25,996 bases of DNA from an uncultured Phascolarctobacterium sp. (GCA_900551335.1 URVO01000001.1:1-25996); one strand, 5' to 3'; shown: positions 15,975-24,830, counted from the first letter of the stretch. A program made the numbers and translations. The notes: generated from the letters alone by a model not told the origin.

Positions 15975-18047
15975 ATGTTCAATAGATTCAACCGAAATAT
16001 AAACTCCAAGGTGGATACCAATATCTATCTGCTGATAATCGTGCTGCTTTCGGTCATTGTCTGCTATTTGCAGCCGAAGCTGATACTGCCTGCGCTGTTT
16101 ATCTTTGGCGTGATTTACTATTTCAGCCGCCGCAATATCATCAATAAGGAAATTTTCTTCAGCAGCTATCTGGATAATATTATCCGCAACATCGAACGCA
16201 CCAATCATTTTGCTGTGCGCAAGCTGGATGTGGGGATGGCTGTCTTTTCTAAGGACGGCAAGCTGCAATGGAAGAATGCGCTGTTTGCGCAGTGGATAGG
16301 CAAGAAGAATATCGACGGCCTGAAGCCGGAGGAGATTCTGCCGCTGCCTGCAAATGCCTTTGAGCTGCTCAGTGTGCATGACGGCGAGCAGACGCTGCAG
16401 CTTGAAGACCGCTATTACAGCATGAAGTATTACAGCGTGCAGACGCAGGAGCGCCATAGCAAAAGGGCGGATACGGCCAGCGGCCTGATGCTGTATCTGA
16501 CGGATGTCACGGACTATGAGCTGTTGCGTCAGAAATATTATAATGACCGCCTGTGTCTGGCCTATGTGCGCTTCGACAACTACGAAGAGGTTATGCGCGG
16601 GCTGAGCGAGACGAATATTGCCAATCTGAACGGCGAAATCAACGAGCTGCTGACGAAGTGGGCAGCCTCGCATCAGGGCTTTATCTGCCGTATGAACAAG
16701 GAGAGCAGCCTTTTGGGCTTTTCGCAGTCGGCAGTGCTGAATATGATGGACGACAAGTTTATGATTCTTGACCGTGTGCGTGAAATCCGCAGCGGCAACA
16801 AGATTCCGCCAACGGTGAGCATCGGCGTGGCCTGCGACGGCGTAACGCTGGAGGAGCTTATCGGCAACGCGAACAAGAGCCTTTATCTGGCTTTGGGACG
16901 CGGCGGCGACCAGGCTGTTGTGCTCAAGGATAAGAATACGCAGTTCTTCGGCGGTACGAGCAGCGTCGGCGCCAAGAGTACGCGTGTACGCGCACGTATC
17001 GTTGCTCAGACGATTCACGAGCAGATGCAGCAGGCGGATAAGATTTTTGTCATGGGACATATGAATGAGGACTATGACGCTATCGGTGCGACCATCGGCA
17101 TGGCGAAGCTGAGCCTGTCGCTGGGCAAGACGACCTATATCGTCCAGAGCGAGCATAACGCTTATTATAGGCGCATCGCTGAGGTTTTGGATAACGAGAA
17201 TATTATTCTTTCCGATAACGAGACGAAGTATCTGGATATCGTGGTGAGCGAGCAGGAGGCGCTGGCGAATGTCACGAACAAGAGTCTTCTGGTTATCGTC
17301 GACCATCACCGTGCTGTGCTTTCTGCAAGCAAGAAGCTGCTGGAGGCAGTGCATAACCGTATCATCGTCGACCACCATCGTCGTGCCGAGGATATTATCG
17401 GGGACACGGTGCTGCTCTATCTGGAGCCGTCCAGCTCCTCGACGAGCGAGCTGGTGACGGAGCTTATCGGCTACTTCGATGACCGGCTTGATATTACTCC
17501 GGCCGAGGCGACTGCGCTGTACGCAGGCATCGTGCTGGATACAAAATATTTTAATGTGCAGACAGGCGAGCGTACCTTTGAGGCGGCAGCACTGCTCAGA
17601 CGCAGCGGTGCCAATCCGAATCTGGTGCGTCAGCTGTTTAAGGATGATGTGCAGCTTGTGCAGCAGCGTGCTAAGCTTATCGCCGGGGCGAAGATGCCTG
17701 TGGCGGGCTTGTCCATTGCTGTGATGTACAATGCACCAAACACAACTATGTCTTCCGTGCTTGCCGCGCAGACAGCAGATACCCTGATTACAATTGATGG
17801 CGTTGCTGTCGGCATGGCAATAGTAGAATATAAAGACGGTTCCCTTGGCATCAGCGCCCGCAGTGACGGCAGCGTCAATGTGCAGGTTATTATGGAAGAG
17901 CTGGGCGGCGGCGGTCATCAGACGGTGGCTGGCGTGCAGCTGGCAGGCAAGCGTGCCAGGGATGTAGAGGCGCAGCTGATTGCGCTGACCGAAAAACAAT
18001 TAGAGGAGTGCAAAACAAATGAAAGTAATTCTGTTGCAAGATGTTAA
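15975..18047 (+). CDS. gdpP: Cyclic-di-AMP phosphodiesterase
   Basis: GdpP (YybT) hydrolyses c-di-AMP to pApA and so affects potassium, osmotic and cell-wall homeostasis. Two N-terminal membrane helices (about residues 17-33 and 37-50) are followed by a PAS-like domain (about 80-180), a degenerate GGDEF domain (about 190-320) and the DHH-DHHA1 catalytic part. The manganese-binding residues are intact in G-H-M-N-E-D-Y-D (361-368), I-V-D-H-H-R and a second V-D-H-H-R-R, and the C-terminal G-G-G-G-H motif is present. The ATG at 15975 has GAGGTG six bases before it; the upstream GTG belongs to that binding site. Its last 29 bases overlap the start of rplI, so translation is likely coupled. Confidence 0.95.
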   Translation: MFNRFNRNINSKVDTNIYLLIIVLLSVIVCYLQPKLILPALFIFGVIYYFSRRNIINKEIFFSSYLDNIIRNIERTNHFAVRKLDVGMAVFSKDGKLQWKNALFAQWIGKKNIDGLKPEEILPLPANAFELLSVHDGEQTLQLEDRYYSMKYYSVQTQERHSKRADTASGLMLYLTDVTDYELLRQKYYNDRLCLAYVRFDNYEEVMRGLSETNIANLNGEINELLTKWAASHQGFICRMNKESSLLGFSQSAVLNMMDDKFMILDRVREIRSGNKIPPTVSIGVACDGVTLEELIGNANKSLYLALGRGGDQAVVLKDKNTQFFGGTSSVGAKSTRVRARIVAQTIHEQMQQADKIFVMGHMNEDYDAIGATIGMAKLSLSLGKTTYIVQSEHNAYYRRIAEVLDNENIILSDNETKYLDIVVSEQEALANVTNKSLLVIVDHHRAVLSASKKLLEAVHNRIIVDHHRRAEDIIGDTVLLYLEPSSSSTSELVTELIGYFDDRLDITPAEATALYAGIVLDTKYFNVQTGERTFEAAALLRRSGANPNLVRQLFKDDVQLVQQRAKLIAGAKMPVAGLSIAVMYNAPNTTMSSVLAAQTADTLITIDGVAVGMAIVEYKDGSLGISARSDGSVNVQVIMEELGGGGHQTVAGVQLAGKRARDVEAQLIALTEKQLEECKTNESNSVARC

Positions 18048-18465
18048 AAATTTAGGCAAAAAAGGCGATATCGTAGAAACTGCAGAGGGCTATGGCCGTA
18101 ACTTCCTGCTGCCGCGCAAAATGGCAAAAGAAGCTACCACTGCGAACCTGAACCAGGCTAAGAAGGATCAGGCAACCGCTAAGCATCGTGCTGCGCAGGC
18201 TAAGGACGAGGCTGTTGTGCTGGGCGCACAGGTAGAAAAGGTTGTTGTTGTGCTGAAGGTGCGCGTGGGCGAGAACGGCAAAATGTTCGGCTCCGTAACC
18301 TCTAAGGATGTTGCTGAGGCTTTGATTAAGCAAACCGGTCTGGATATCGACCGCCGCAAGATTGAGCTGAAATCCGCTGTGAAGGGCTTGGGCGAATACA
18401 CCGCTGTAGCTAAGCTGCACACCGATGTAACTGCAACCTTCAAGGTAATGGTTGAGGCTGAGTAA
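18019..18465 (+). CDS. rplI: 50S ribosomal protein L9
   Basis: L9 binds 23S rRNA near the L1 stalk and helps keep reading frame. The N-terminal domain signature [16 protein letters not shown] with G-Y-G-R-N-F-L-L-P is present, followed by the long lysine/alanine-rich connecting helix (about 40-75) and the C-terminal domain. The 148-residue length is standard. The ATG lies inside the gdpP reading frame with AGAGGAG upstream of it. Codon use is strongly biased, as expected for a ribosomal protein. dnaB follows after 14 bases. Confidence 0.98.
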   Translation: MKVILLQDVKNLGKKGDIVETAEGYGRNFLLPRKMAKEATTANLNQAKKDQATAKHRAAQAKDEAVVLGAQVEKVVVVLKVRVGENGKMFGSVTSKDVAEALIKQTGLDIDRRKIELKSAVKGLGEYTAVAKLHTDVTATFKVMVEAE

Positions 18466-18479
18466 ATTAGCTGTTTGCC

Positions 18480-19835
18480 ATGATTGAAGAAAGAGTACCC
18501 CCACAAAATATAGAAGCCGAGCAGGCCGTGCTGGGCGCGATGCTCATTGATAAGGAGGCCATCGCCAAGGCCAGCGAGATTCTGACCAGCAGTGATTTTT
18601 ATCGTGAGGCGCACCGCGTTATCTTTAACGCGATGCTGGAGCTGTACAATAAAAATGAAGCTGTCGACATGGTTACGGTGACGGAAATCCTCAAGCGTGA
18701 CAACAAGCTGGAGGATATTGGTGGTCTGGCCTATATCACGAGTCTGGCGAACGTGGTGCTGACGGCGGCGAACGTGAAGTATCATGCGGACATCGTCGCC
18801 GAAAAGTCGGTGCTGCGTCAGCTGGTACGCGTTTCTACCGAAATTGCGGCGATGGGCTATGAGGCTAACGAGGATGTCGGCACGCTGCTCGACACTGCGG
18901 AGAGCCGCATTCTGGAGATTTCCAACCGCAAGAAAAAGGCTGATTTCACGCCGATTAACGATGTGCTCATGGAGAGCGTGCAGAATATCGAAAAGCTTAT
19001 CAATAATAAGGGCGGCCTGACCGGCCTGCCCTCAGGCTTTGCCGACCTCGACAAGCTGACGAGCGGCCTGCATCCGTCGGACTTTATTATTCTGGCGGCG
19101 CGTCCGTCCATGGGTAAAACGGCGCTGGCGCTGAACATTGTGCAGAACGTTGCTTTGCGTGCGCATAAAAAGATTGGCGGCGAGCCGCGCAGCGTGGCCT
19201 TCTTCAGCTTGGAAATGAGCAAGGAGCAGCTGGTTAACCGTATGCTGTGCGCCGAGGCAGGCATTGACAGTCAGCGTCTGCGCGTAGGTGAGATGGGCGA
19301 CAAGGACTGGGATGCGCTGTGGGGCGCGTGCGATTTGATGAGCAAGGCGAAAATCTATATTGATGATACCGCAGGCATCACCGTTATGGATATGCGCAGC
19401 CGTGCCCGCCGTCTGAAGGCAGAGCATGGTCTTGACCTTATCGTTGTCGATTACCTGCAGCTGATGCAGGGCAGCGGCAAGCGCAACAATTCCGGCGACC
19501 GCCAGCAGGAGGTTTCGGAGATTTCACGTTCGCTGAAGGCACTGGCGCGTGAGCTGGATGTGCCTGTGCTGGCGCTGTCGCAGCTGAGCCGTAGCGTAGA
19601 GGCGCGTCAGGTGAAGCGCCCGATGCTGAGTGACCTGCGTGAATCCGGCTCTTTGGAGCAGGACGCGGACATTGTAGCCTTCCTGTACCGCGAGGATTAC
19701 TATAATCCCGAGACAGAGAACAAGCATACCGAGCTGATTATCGCTAAGCACCGTAACGGTCCTGTTGATACAGTTAATCTGTTCTTCCATAAGCAGTTTA
19801 CGAAGTTTGTCGGCTTCAGCAAGCGAGATAATTAG
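18480..19835 (+). CDS. dnaB: Replicative DNA helicase
   Basis: This hexameric 5'-3' helicase unwinds DNA at the replication fork. The N-terminal domain begins P-P-Q-N-I-E-A-E-Q-A-V-L-G-A-M-L near residue 7. The RecA-like domain has Walker A R-P-S-M-G-K-T at 208-214 and Walker B I-V-V-D-Y-L-Q-L with Asp324, and the C-terminal S-Q-L-S-R-S-V-E-A-R and D-L-R-E-S-G stretches. The 451-residue length is normal and there is no intein. There is no good ribosome binding site before the ATG, so translation probably depends on coupling to rplI 14 bases upstream. No classical terminator follows it before the restriction-modification islet. Confidence 0.98.
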   Translation: MIEERVPPQNIEAEQAVLGAMLIDKEAIAKASEILTSSDFYREAHRVIFNAMLELYNKNEAVDMVTVTEILKRDNKLEDIGGLAYITSLANVVLTAANVKYHADIVAEKSVLRQLVRVSTEIAAMGYEANEDVGTLLDTAESRILEISNRKKKADFTPINDVLMESVQNIEKLINNKGGLTGLPSGFADLDKLTSGLHPSDFIILAARPSMGKTALALNIVQNVALRAHKKIGGEPRSVAFFSLEMSKEQLVNRMLCAEAGIDSQRLRVGEMGDKDWDALWGACDLMSKAKIYIDDTAGITVMDMRSRARRLKAEHGLDLIVVDYLQLMQGSGKRNNSGDRQQEVSEISRSLKALARELDVPVLALSQLSRSVEARQVKRPMLSDLRESGSLEQDADIVAFLYREDYYNPETENKHTELIIAKHRNGPVDTVNLFFHKQFTKFVGFSKRDN

Positions 19836-19952
19836 ACGACTTATAAGGCCGCATCTACTTCACAAGGCCTCCTAGGAGTATTATTTATACGCCGTCGTCG
19901 GCCTTGCTCGTATCTGCAACCTTCTAAGCCGTCTTGGGTATAGTTGTGAATA
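19836..19952 (+). other. Structured non-coding stretch after dnaB
   Basis: This 117-base gap has no open frame I trust and no hairpin with a U-run. It does hold a perfect palindrome CTCCTAGGAG (19869-19878), a GCCG-TCGT-CGGC hairpin (19891-19902), and GACGAC overlapping the dnaB stop (19835-19840) that can pair with GTCGTC (19894-19899). Base composition is like the GC-rich side, so it probably predates the insertion downstream. Confidence 0.35.
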
Positions 19953-19987
19953 AAAAAGCAGTTCCCTGATTTTATAGGTCAGAGAAC
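19953..19987 (+). repeat. Upstream copy of the islet-flanking 35-nt repeat (damaged terminator)
   Basis: It matches 21633-21667 at 33 of 35 bases. The inner stem GTTC-CTGA / TCAG-GAAC is intact, but the outer arm TGCTTTTT is replaced by GGTAAAGG, so no U-run follows and the methyltransferase ribosome binding site begins four bases on. Confidence 0.85.
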
Positions 19988-20007
19988 GGTAAAGGAGTAT
20001 ATCTATT

Positions 20008-20913
20008 ATGAATGGAAAAATTCCTCATATAGTTCAATATCAAGGCTCTAAGAGAAAGCTGGCTTTGCAGATACTAGAATATATGCCACGTAAGTTCAAT
20101 AAATTAATAGAGCCATTCGCTGGTATGGCAGCTATTAGTATAGCAACTGCTTATCAGCATCGTGCTAGTACATATCACATTAACGACTTAAATGAGCCGT
20201 TGATTAAAATATTGGAAGCGGCCATAAATGAACCTCAAAAATTAGTTGAGGCATATAGGGTATTATGGAATGAACAATTTTCTTTTTCAGAGAATCATAC
20301 AGATCATTATTATGAGGTGCGTAGACGCTTTAATGAAGGGGAGCAGACAGCGGCTAACATGTTATATTTATTAGCCCGCTGTGTTAAAGGTTCTGTACGC
20401 TATAGTGGCGATGGAAATTTTAATCAGTCGCCTGATAAGCGCAGACATGGAACGAATCCTGATAATCTAGCAAAGAATGTTTTCCGCATAGCTGAATTGA
20501 TGCAGGGGCAGACAATGTTTACGGCCCTTGATTATAGAGAAGTGCTTACTTTGGCTAAACCTGGTGATATAGTTTATATGGATCCACCTTATCAAGGAGT
20601 ATCGAATGTTAGAGATAGAAGATATTTTAGTGGTGTTGCCTTTGATGAATTTGCTGATGCTTTGGATGTATTGAATAAACGTAATATAGACTTTTTAATT
20701 AGTTATGATGGATGCTGTGGCACAAGACAATATGGCAACGATTTACCTAAAGAAATAGAATGTAAAAAAATTTTACTTGATGCAGGTTTATCTAGTCAGG
20801 CGACATTATTGGGGAAAAGAGAAGTTACTTATGAAGCATTATATGTAAGTAAAGGATTAAGTAATCATTTTTTGAATTCACCTGAACAGTTGTTATTACT
20901 GGAGGCGATATAA
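20008..20913 (+). CDS. D12-class (Dam-type) adenine-N6 DNA methyltransferase
   Basis: This 301-residue enzyme is expected to methylate adenine in a short site, protecting DNA from the adjoining nuclease. Motif X is Q-Y-Q-G-S-K-R-K-L at residues 10-18, motif I (SAM binding) is E-P-F-A-G-M-A at 35-41, an acidic motif II is I-N-D-L-N-E near 58-63, and catalytic motif IV is D-P-P-Y at 192-195. This order and the DPPY sequence define the alpha/D12 class that includes Dam and DpnM. The recognition site cannot be read from sequence. AAAGGAG lies ten bases before the ATG. The gene is AT-rich with ATA and AGA codons unlike dnaB, so transfer is likely. Its stop overlaps the nuclease start by one base (TAATG). 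Confidence 0.92.
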   Translation: MNGKIPHIVQYQGSKRKLALQILEYMPRKFNKLIEPFAGMAAISIATAYQHRASTYHINDLNEPLIKILEAAINEPQKLVEAYRVLWNEQFSFSENHTDHYYEVRRRFNEGEQTAANMLYLLARCVKGSVRYSGDGNFNQSPDKRRHGTNPDNLAKNVFRIAELMQGQTMFTALDYREVLTLAKPGDIVYMDPPYQGVSNVRDRRYFSGVAFDEFADALDVLNKRNIDFLISYDGCCGTRQYGNDLPKEIECKKILLDAGLSSQATLLGKREVTYEALYVSKGLSNHFLNSPEQLLLLEAI

Positions 20914-21629
20914 TGCAGCACTATCCGCAAGAATTTCTCAATTTGCTTTATAGCGTTAAGGCAAAGCGTCCTAAGACTGTTATTGAGCATATTTTGCAGT
21001 ATGGATATATTACATCTGAAGAGCTTAAAGATACATATGGATACAATCATCCGCCGAGAGCTATTCGTGATGTACGCGAATTGGGAATTCCTGTGATTAC
21101 CTATAGAATTAAGGATGGCGATGGTAAATCCATTGCTGCATATAAATTTGGTAATCCAGAAGATATTAAGAATAATTTAGCTAAAACTGCTGGGCGCACA
21201 GCATTATCAAAAGCATTAAAACACGCATTGGTGGAAAAATATGGTGCAAAATGTTTTATTTATCTTGAGCCTATGAGTGAAGCAGAATTACAGGTTGATC
21301 ACCGTATTCCTTATGAAATCGGTGGCGAACATGATGAAAGTGACATTGATTATTTCATGTTGCTTAGTCCCTCGGCTAACAGAGCGAAGTCATGGACTTG
21401 CGAAAATTGCCAAAACTGGGAGAAGAAGGATAAGAATTTTTGCTTACGCTGTTTTTGGGCTTATCCTGAAAAATATGAGCATGTTGCAGGAAAGGTTGAA
21501 AAGCATATAGCTATTAAGTTTACTGGAGATGAAGTAAAAGATTATTATAGACTTATTGAGCTAGTGGGAGAGGAAACGGCTCAGAATGCAATAAAAAAGC
21601 TTATTCATGAAGCGTTAAAAGATAAATAA
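20913..21629 (+). CDS. Predicted type II restriction endonuclease, winged-helix plus HNH
   Basis: No family name came to mind for the whole protein, but the parts can be read. Residues about 20-80 look like a winged helix (T-V-I-E-H-I-L-Q-Y-G-Y-I-T-S-E-E-L, then R-A-I-R-D-V-R-E-L-G-I-P-V-I-T-Y). The HNH core is Q-V-D-H-R-I-P at 127-133 with Asp129-His130, followed by Asn156 in S-P-S-A-N-R-A-K-S. Four cysteines, C163-x2-C166 and C177-x2-C180, can bind a structural zinc. At 238 residues, coupled to a D12 methyltransferase by TAATG, a restriction enzyme is the natural reading. An HNH nuclease of another role is the alternative. The AT-rich composition matches the methyltransferase. Confidence 0.78.
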   Translation: MQHYPQEFLNLLYSVKAKRPKTVIEHILQYGYITSEELKDTYGYNHPPRAIRDVRELGIPVITYRIKDGDGKSIAAYKFGNPEDIKNNLAKTAGRTALSKALKHALVEKYGAKCFIYLEPMSEAELQVDHRIPYEIGGEHDESDIDYFMLLSPSANRAKSWTCENCQNWEKKDKNFCLRCFWAYPEKYEHVAGKVEKHIAIKFTGDEVKDYYRLIELVGEETAQNAIKKLIHEALKDK

Positions 21630-21632
21630 AAC

Positions 21633-21667
21633 AAAAAGCAGCTCCCTGATTTTATAAGTCAGAGAAC
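21633..21667 (+). repeat. Downstream copy of the islet-flanking 35-nt repeat
   Basis: It differs from 19953-19987 at two positions: C for T in the outer stem and A for G in the loop. Unlike that copy, it continues into the complementary arm TGCTTTTT. Confidence 0.85.
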
Positions 21668-21675
21668 TGCTTTTT
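21633..21675. terminator. Bidirectional terminator between the nuclease and the TAXI gene
   Basis: AAAAAGCAG and CTGCTTTTT form the outer stem and CTGA/TCAG the inner one, with two C-A mismatches. T-runs on both strands suit the two convergent genes on either side. Confidence 0.9.
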
Positions 21676-21687
21676 AAATTGATGCTG

Positions 21688-22689
21688 TTATTTCAGCACG
21701 CCGATTTCTTTGTAGTAGCGAGCTGCGCCCGGATGCAGCGGCAGGTCAGCAATATCCTTTACTGCGTCCTGCGGTGTCAGGCCCTTGAGGTTTTTCTGTG
21801 CCTTGCCAAGCTCGTCGATGTGCTCCCAGAAGGATTTGGTCAGCTGGTAAACGGTGTCATCGCTGAGGTCGTGACGGCAGAACATAACCATTTTGATTGC
21901 GGAGGTATGGATGTCCTTCTCCTGATTCGGATAGGTGCCTTTAGGAATGGTGAATTTTGCGTACCACGGATAGGTCTTTTGCAGACTGTCAATGGTTGCA
22001 TCGTCGATATCGAGCACCTTGCAGCCGGAGGATACAGCCTGAGAAACTGCTGCAGCCGGAGCACCGGACATAATCCAGGCGCCGTCTAAGGTGCCGTTTT
22101 GCAGCATGTCGGCAGCACCGCCGAAGGCAATATTTTCTACGCGGATATCATCAGGAAATTTCAGGCCGGCAGCAGTGAAGTGCGTCTGGCATTCGTTATA
22201 AACAGAGGAGCCTGCAGCAGCAACAGCGAAGTGCTTGCCCTTAACCTCAGCAAGGCTGTTGATGCCGGATTTATTGGTTACGACAACCTGGTTCGGGTTC
22301 ATATAAAGACCTGCGATAACCTTGACGTCCTTATAAGCATGGCCCTTGAAACTGTCAGTGCCGTTGAGGCATTGATATACGTTGGAGGAAATGGCGATGG
22401 AAACCTGTGCTTCGCCGGTAGAAACGAGGTTCAGGTTCTGGATGCCGCCCTTAGAGGCCTGGCTGGCAGCCTGTACGCCGGGAACAGTTTTACTCCAGTT
22501 GTTGGTGATAGCTGCGCCGACAGCGTAGAGAGCACCAGAGGCACCGGCGGTCGGAAAGTTAATTTTTACGGTAGCAGGCTTGGCTGCGTCCTTTTTGTCA
22601 CCGCCGCCACAGCCGGCGATGGAGCCTGCGAGCATGGTGAGTGCCAATGCGCCAACCAGCAGGCGTTTGATGGTAGATAATTTTTTCAT
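21688..22689 (-). CDS. TAXI-family TRAP transporter solute-binding lipoprotein
   Basis: This 333-residue protein is the extracytoplasmic binding subunit of a TRAP transporter. It has a lipoprotein signal: K-K-L-S-T-I-K-R, a hydrophobic core, and the lipobox I-A-G-C with Cys27. After it come the TAXI-family features F-P-T-A-G-A-S-G-A-L-Y-A-V-G and the region G-S-S-V-Y-N-E with A-F-G-G-A-A-D-M-L-Q-N-G-T-L-D-G-A-W near 188-206. The name TAXI refers to this family, whose ligands include glutamate and other acids, but the substrate here is unknown. AGAGGTG lies before the ATG. It follows the fused permease by 74 bases on the same strand and shares its operon. Confidence 0.93.
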   Translation of the reverse strand: MKKLSTIKRLLVGALALTMLAGSIAGCGGGDKKDAAKPATVKINFPTAGASGALYAVGAAITNNWSKTVPGVQAASQASKGGIQNLNLVSTGEAQVSIAISSNVYQCLNGTDSFKGHAYKDVKVIAGLYMNPNQVVVTNKSGINSLAEVKGKHFAVAAAGSSVYNECQTHFTAAGLKFPDDIRVENIAFGGAADMLQNGTLDGAWIMSGAPAAAVSQAVSSGCKVLDIDDATIDSLQKTYPWYAKFTIPKGTYPNQEKDIHTSAIKMVMFCRHDLSDDTVYQLTKSFWEHIDELGKAQKNLKGLTPQDAVKDIADLPLHPGAARYYKEIGVLK

Positions 22690-22763
22690 GATTTACACCT
22701 CTCCCTAGGAAAAATATTTAAAAGATGTCAGGCAGCTGCCCGGCATATAAGGATAACGAATTA

Positions 22764-24707
22764 TTATTTACGCATATACTGCATAGCAGCGACTGCCGCC
22801 AGACCGCCGATACCGATGAAGTCGGTCATCAGTCCCGGATAGAGCAGCGTCGGAGCCAGAGCAATGAGAATCAGACGCTCGAGAATATTGCAGCGCTTTA
22901 AGAGCCAGCCCTCGAGACCGGCAACCATGGAGGCGGTGCCGACACAGGCTGTGAGAATTGCCCAAGCGGTTGCTGCCATGCTGGCGGTTTTGTCTACACC
23001 GATGAGCAGCACAGGGTTATCGAGGAAGAAGAAGGGGATGACGAAGCCGATGATGCCGAGGCGCACGGCCCAGATGCCCGTCTTGTTCTGGTCGGAGCCT
23101 GCGATGCCGGCGGCGACGTAGGCGCTCATGGCTACAGGCGGCGTGATGTTGGACAGGCAGGCGTAGATGAGGCAGAACAGATGCGCTGTCAGCGGCAGCG
23201 TGCCTGCTTCAATGAGCACCGGCACAGCAACGGCCTGCACGATAACGTAGGCAGCAACGCCGGGAACGCCCATGCCGAGGATGGTCGACATAATCATAAC
23301 GAGGAAGCCTGTTAAAAGAATGTGGTCGTTGTCGACTACAGAAAGAATCAGATAGCCCATATTCAGGCCCATGCTGGTGAGCGTTACGGTGCCGATGATG
23401 ATGCCGATGATAACGCAGCAGACACCGACGGAGATAGCGCCCTTGGAGCCTTCGATAACGGCGTCAAGAATCTTTTGCGGCGTCATGCGTGTTTCCTTAC
23501 GCAGCCAGCTGGCAGCAACGGTCGCAAAGATGGAGATAACTGCCGAGTAAAGCGGCGTATAGCCCATGAACATGAGCGCAATCAGCAGCACGAGCGGAAT
23601 CACCAGGTGGCCCTGCTCCTTGATAACCTTCATCGCGTCAGGAATGTTTTCCTTAGATAAGCCGGACAGGCCAAGGCGCATGGCCTCGAAGTGTACGGAA
23701 AGCAGCAGGCCGAGGTAATAGAGGAAGGCAGGCACGATGGCTGCCAGCATAACATAGGTGTAGCTCAGGCCGAGGAACTCTGCCATGACGAAGCCGACAG
23801 CGCCCATAATCGGCGGACAGAACTGGCCGCCTGTTGAGGCAACGGCCTCTACCGCGCCGGCAAATTCTTTTTTGTAGCCGGTGCGCTTCATCAGCGGAAT
23901 AGTTATCGTACCTGTGGTGGCAACGTTGGCGATGGCGGAGCCGTTAATCATGCCCATGAGCGCCGAGGCGATGACGGCAACCTTAGCCGGACCGCCGGGA
24001 GTCTGGCCTACGAGCGTGAGCGAAAAGTCATTGATAAACTTGGAGAAGCCGCTGTGCTTGAGGAAGGCGCCGAAGATGACGAAGAGGAAGATATAGGTCG
24101 CGGAAACGCCGATACCAGTGCCCAGTACGCCCTCAGTGCCCCAGAACTGCGTGGTCAGCACACGCTCCAGCGAAAAACCGTTGTGCCCGAAATAGCCGGG
24201 CAGATATTCGCCGAACCAGTTGTAGGCGAAGAAGATGAGCGCAAGAATTGCCAGATTGCCTGACGCACGGCGTGCTGCTTCAAAAACGACGAGCAGGGCA
24301 ACGCCGCCGATGGCGACCTCAAAATCATCTATACGGCCGCCGGAAATAGAAATGCGGTCATAATTCAAAATCAGATAGCCAAAGCTGCCGGTGCCGAGGA
24401 GAATCAGCAGGATATCCCAGAGTGGCGGCAGGCTGCGCACGCGCTTTTCTTTTTTATAGGTAGGAAAAAGCAGAAAGGTGAACAGCAGTAAAAAGATGCA
24501 GTGGATAGCACGCAGGTTGATGGTGCTGATAGCGCCGATAGTCGTGAAGTACAGCTGAAAGGCTGTCCAGACGCAGAGCAGCAGGACGAGGACCTTCCCC
24601 ATCGGGCCTTTATAGGTGCGCATTCTGGCCTCAGCTTCTTTTTCTTCTAATAGTTTTTGTGCTTTCGCGTCCAGATTTTCTGGCTGCGATGCTTTGTCGT
24701 TAGTCAT
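22764..24707 (-). CDS. TRAP transporter fused permease (DctQ-DctM type, TAXI system)
   Basis: This 647-residue membrane protein joins the small (4-helix) and large (12-helix) TRAP subunits, the usual form in TAXI systems, and imports its ligand with a sodium gradient. The first 35 residues are a charged cytoplasmic tail; roughly residues 36-160 form the DctQ-like part and the rest the DctM part. Family landmarks are G-A-F-L-K-H-S-G, G-S-A-I-A-N-V-A-T-T-G-T-I-T-I-P-L-M-K-R near 257-276, A-S-T-G-G-Q-F-C-P-P-I-M-G-A near 290-303 and the later repeat G-M-G-V-P-G-V-A-A-Y. GGAGG precedes the ATG at a somewhat long distance of ten bases. Its promoter must lie in the divergent gap with purB. Confidence 0.93.
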   Translation of the reverse strand: MTNDKASQPENLDAKAQKLLEEKEAEARMRTYKGPMGKVLVLLLCVWTAFQLYFTTIGAISTINLRAIHCIFLLLFTFLLFPTYKKEKRVRSLPPLWDILLILLGTGSFGYLILNYDRISISGGRIDDFEVAIGGVALLVVFEAARRASGNLAILALIFFAYNWFGEYLPGYFGHNGFSLERVLTTQFWGTEGVLGTGIGVSATYIFLFVIFGAFLKHSGFSKFINDFSLTLVGQTPGGPAKVAVIASALMGMINGSAIANVATTGTITIPLMKRTGYKKEFAGAVEAVASTGGQFCPPIMGAVGFVMAEFLGLSYTYVMLAAIVPAFLYYLGLLLSVHFEAMRLGLSGLSKENIPDAMKVIKEQGHLVIPLVLLIALMFMGYTPLYSAVISIFATVAASWLRKETRMTPQKILDAVIEGSKGAISVGVCCVIIGIIIGTVTLTSMGLNMGYLILSVVDNDHILLTGFLVMIMSTILGMGVPGVAAYVIVQAVAVPVLIEAGTLPLTAHLFCLIYACLSNITPPVAMSAYVAAGIAGSDQNKTGIWAVRLGIIGFVIPFFFLDNPVLLIGVDKTASMAATAWAILTACVGTASMVAGLEGWLLKRCNILERLILIALAPTLLYPGLMTDFIGIGGLAAVAAMQYMRK

Positions 24708-24754
24708 AAACTAATAGCCTCCGAAAATTTCCCTAAAATATATATAATAAGCTT

Positions 24755-24813
24755 GCAATCTCTTCAGCAGCAGATGGACGATTGTACGTAAAATGTGTGC
24801 TGAAGAGCTTTGC
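24755..24813 (-). promoter_or_regulatory. Long inverted repeat upstream of the TRAP operon
   Basis: CTCTTCAGCA (24760-24769) and TGCTGAAGAG (24798-24807) are perfect ten-base inverted arms, extended outward by GCAA (24755-24758) and TTGC (24810-24813). The loop is 28 bases. It lies 48-106 bases before the permease start, so it is either an operator or a hairpin in the TRAP leader. An AT-rich, not U-only, stretch follows on the minus strand. Confidence 0.5.
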
Positions 24814-24830
24814 CATATATTCTACACTAA

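Larger units (their letters stand above)
19953..21675 (+). mobile_element. AT-rich restriction-modification islet bounded by a 35-nt direct repeat
   Basis: The segment holds a methyltransferase gene and an HNH nuclease gene. It differs sharply from both flanks: by hand count the line at 20041 has 24 G/C of 60, while the line at 19561 in dnaB has 41 of 60. Codons such as ATA, AGA and TTA are frequent inside and rare outside. Two copies of the same 35 bases lie at the ends, exactly 1680 bases apart. No transposase, integrase or tRNA attachment site is present. The best reading is acquisition by insertion with long target duplication, a mode known for restriction-modification genes in other bacteria. 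Confidence 0.6.

Noticed and set aside
15975..18047. Possible loss of catalytic residues in GdpP, because the wording of the DHH motifs differs from Bacillus.
   Set aside because: All histidines and aspartates expected for metal binding are present; the changes are at tolerated positions.
22730..22745. GGCAGCTGCC palindrome between the TRAP permease and TAXI genes.
   Set aside because: It is short, has no U-run and lies within an operon; too little to call a regulatory site.
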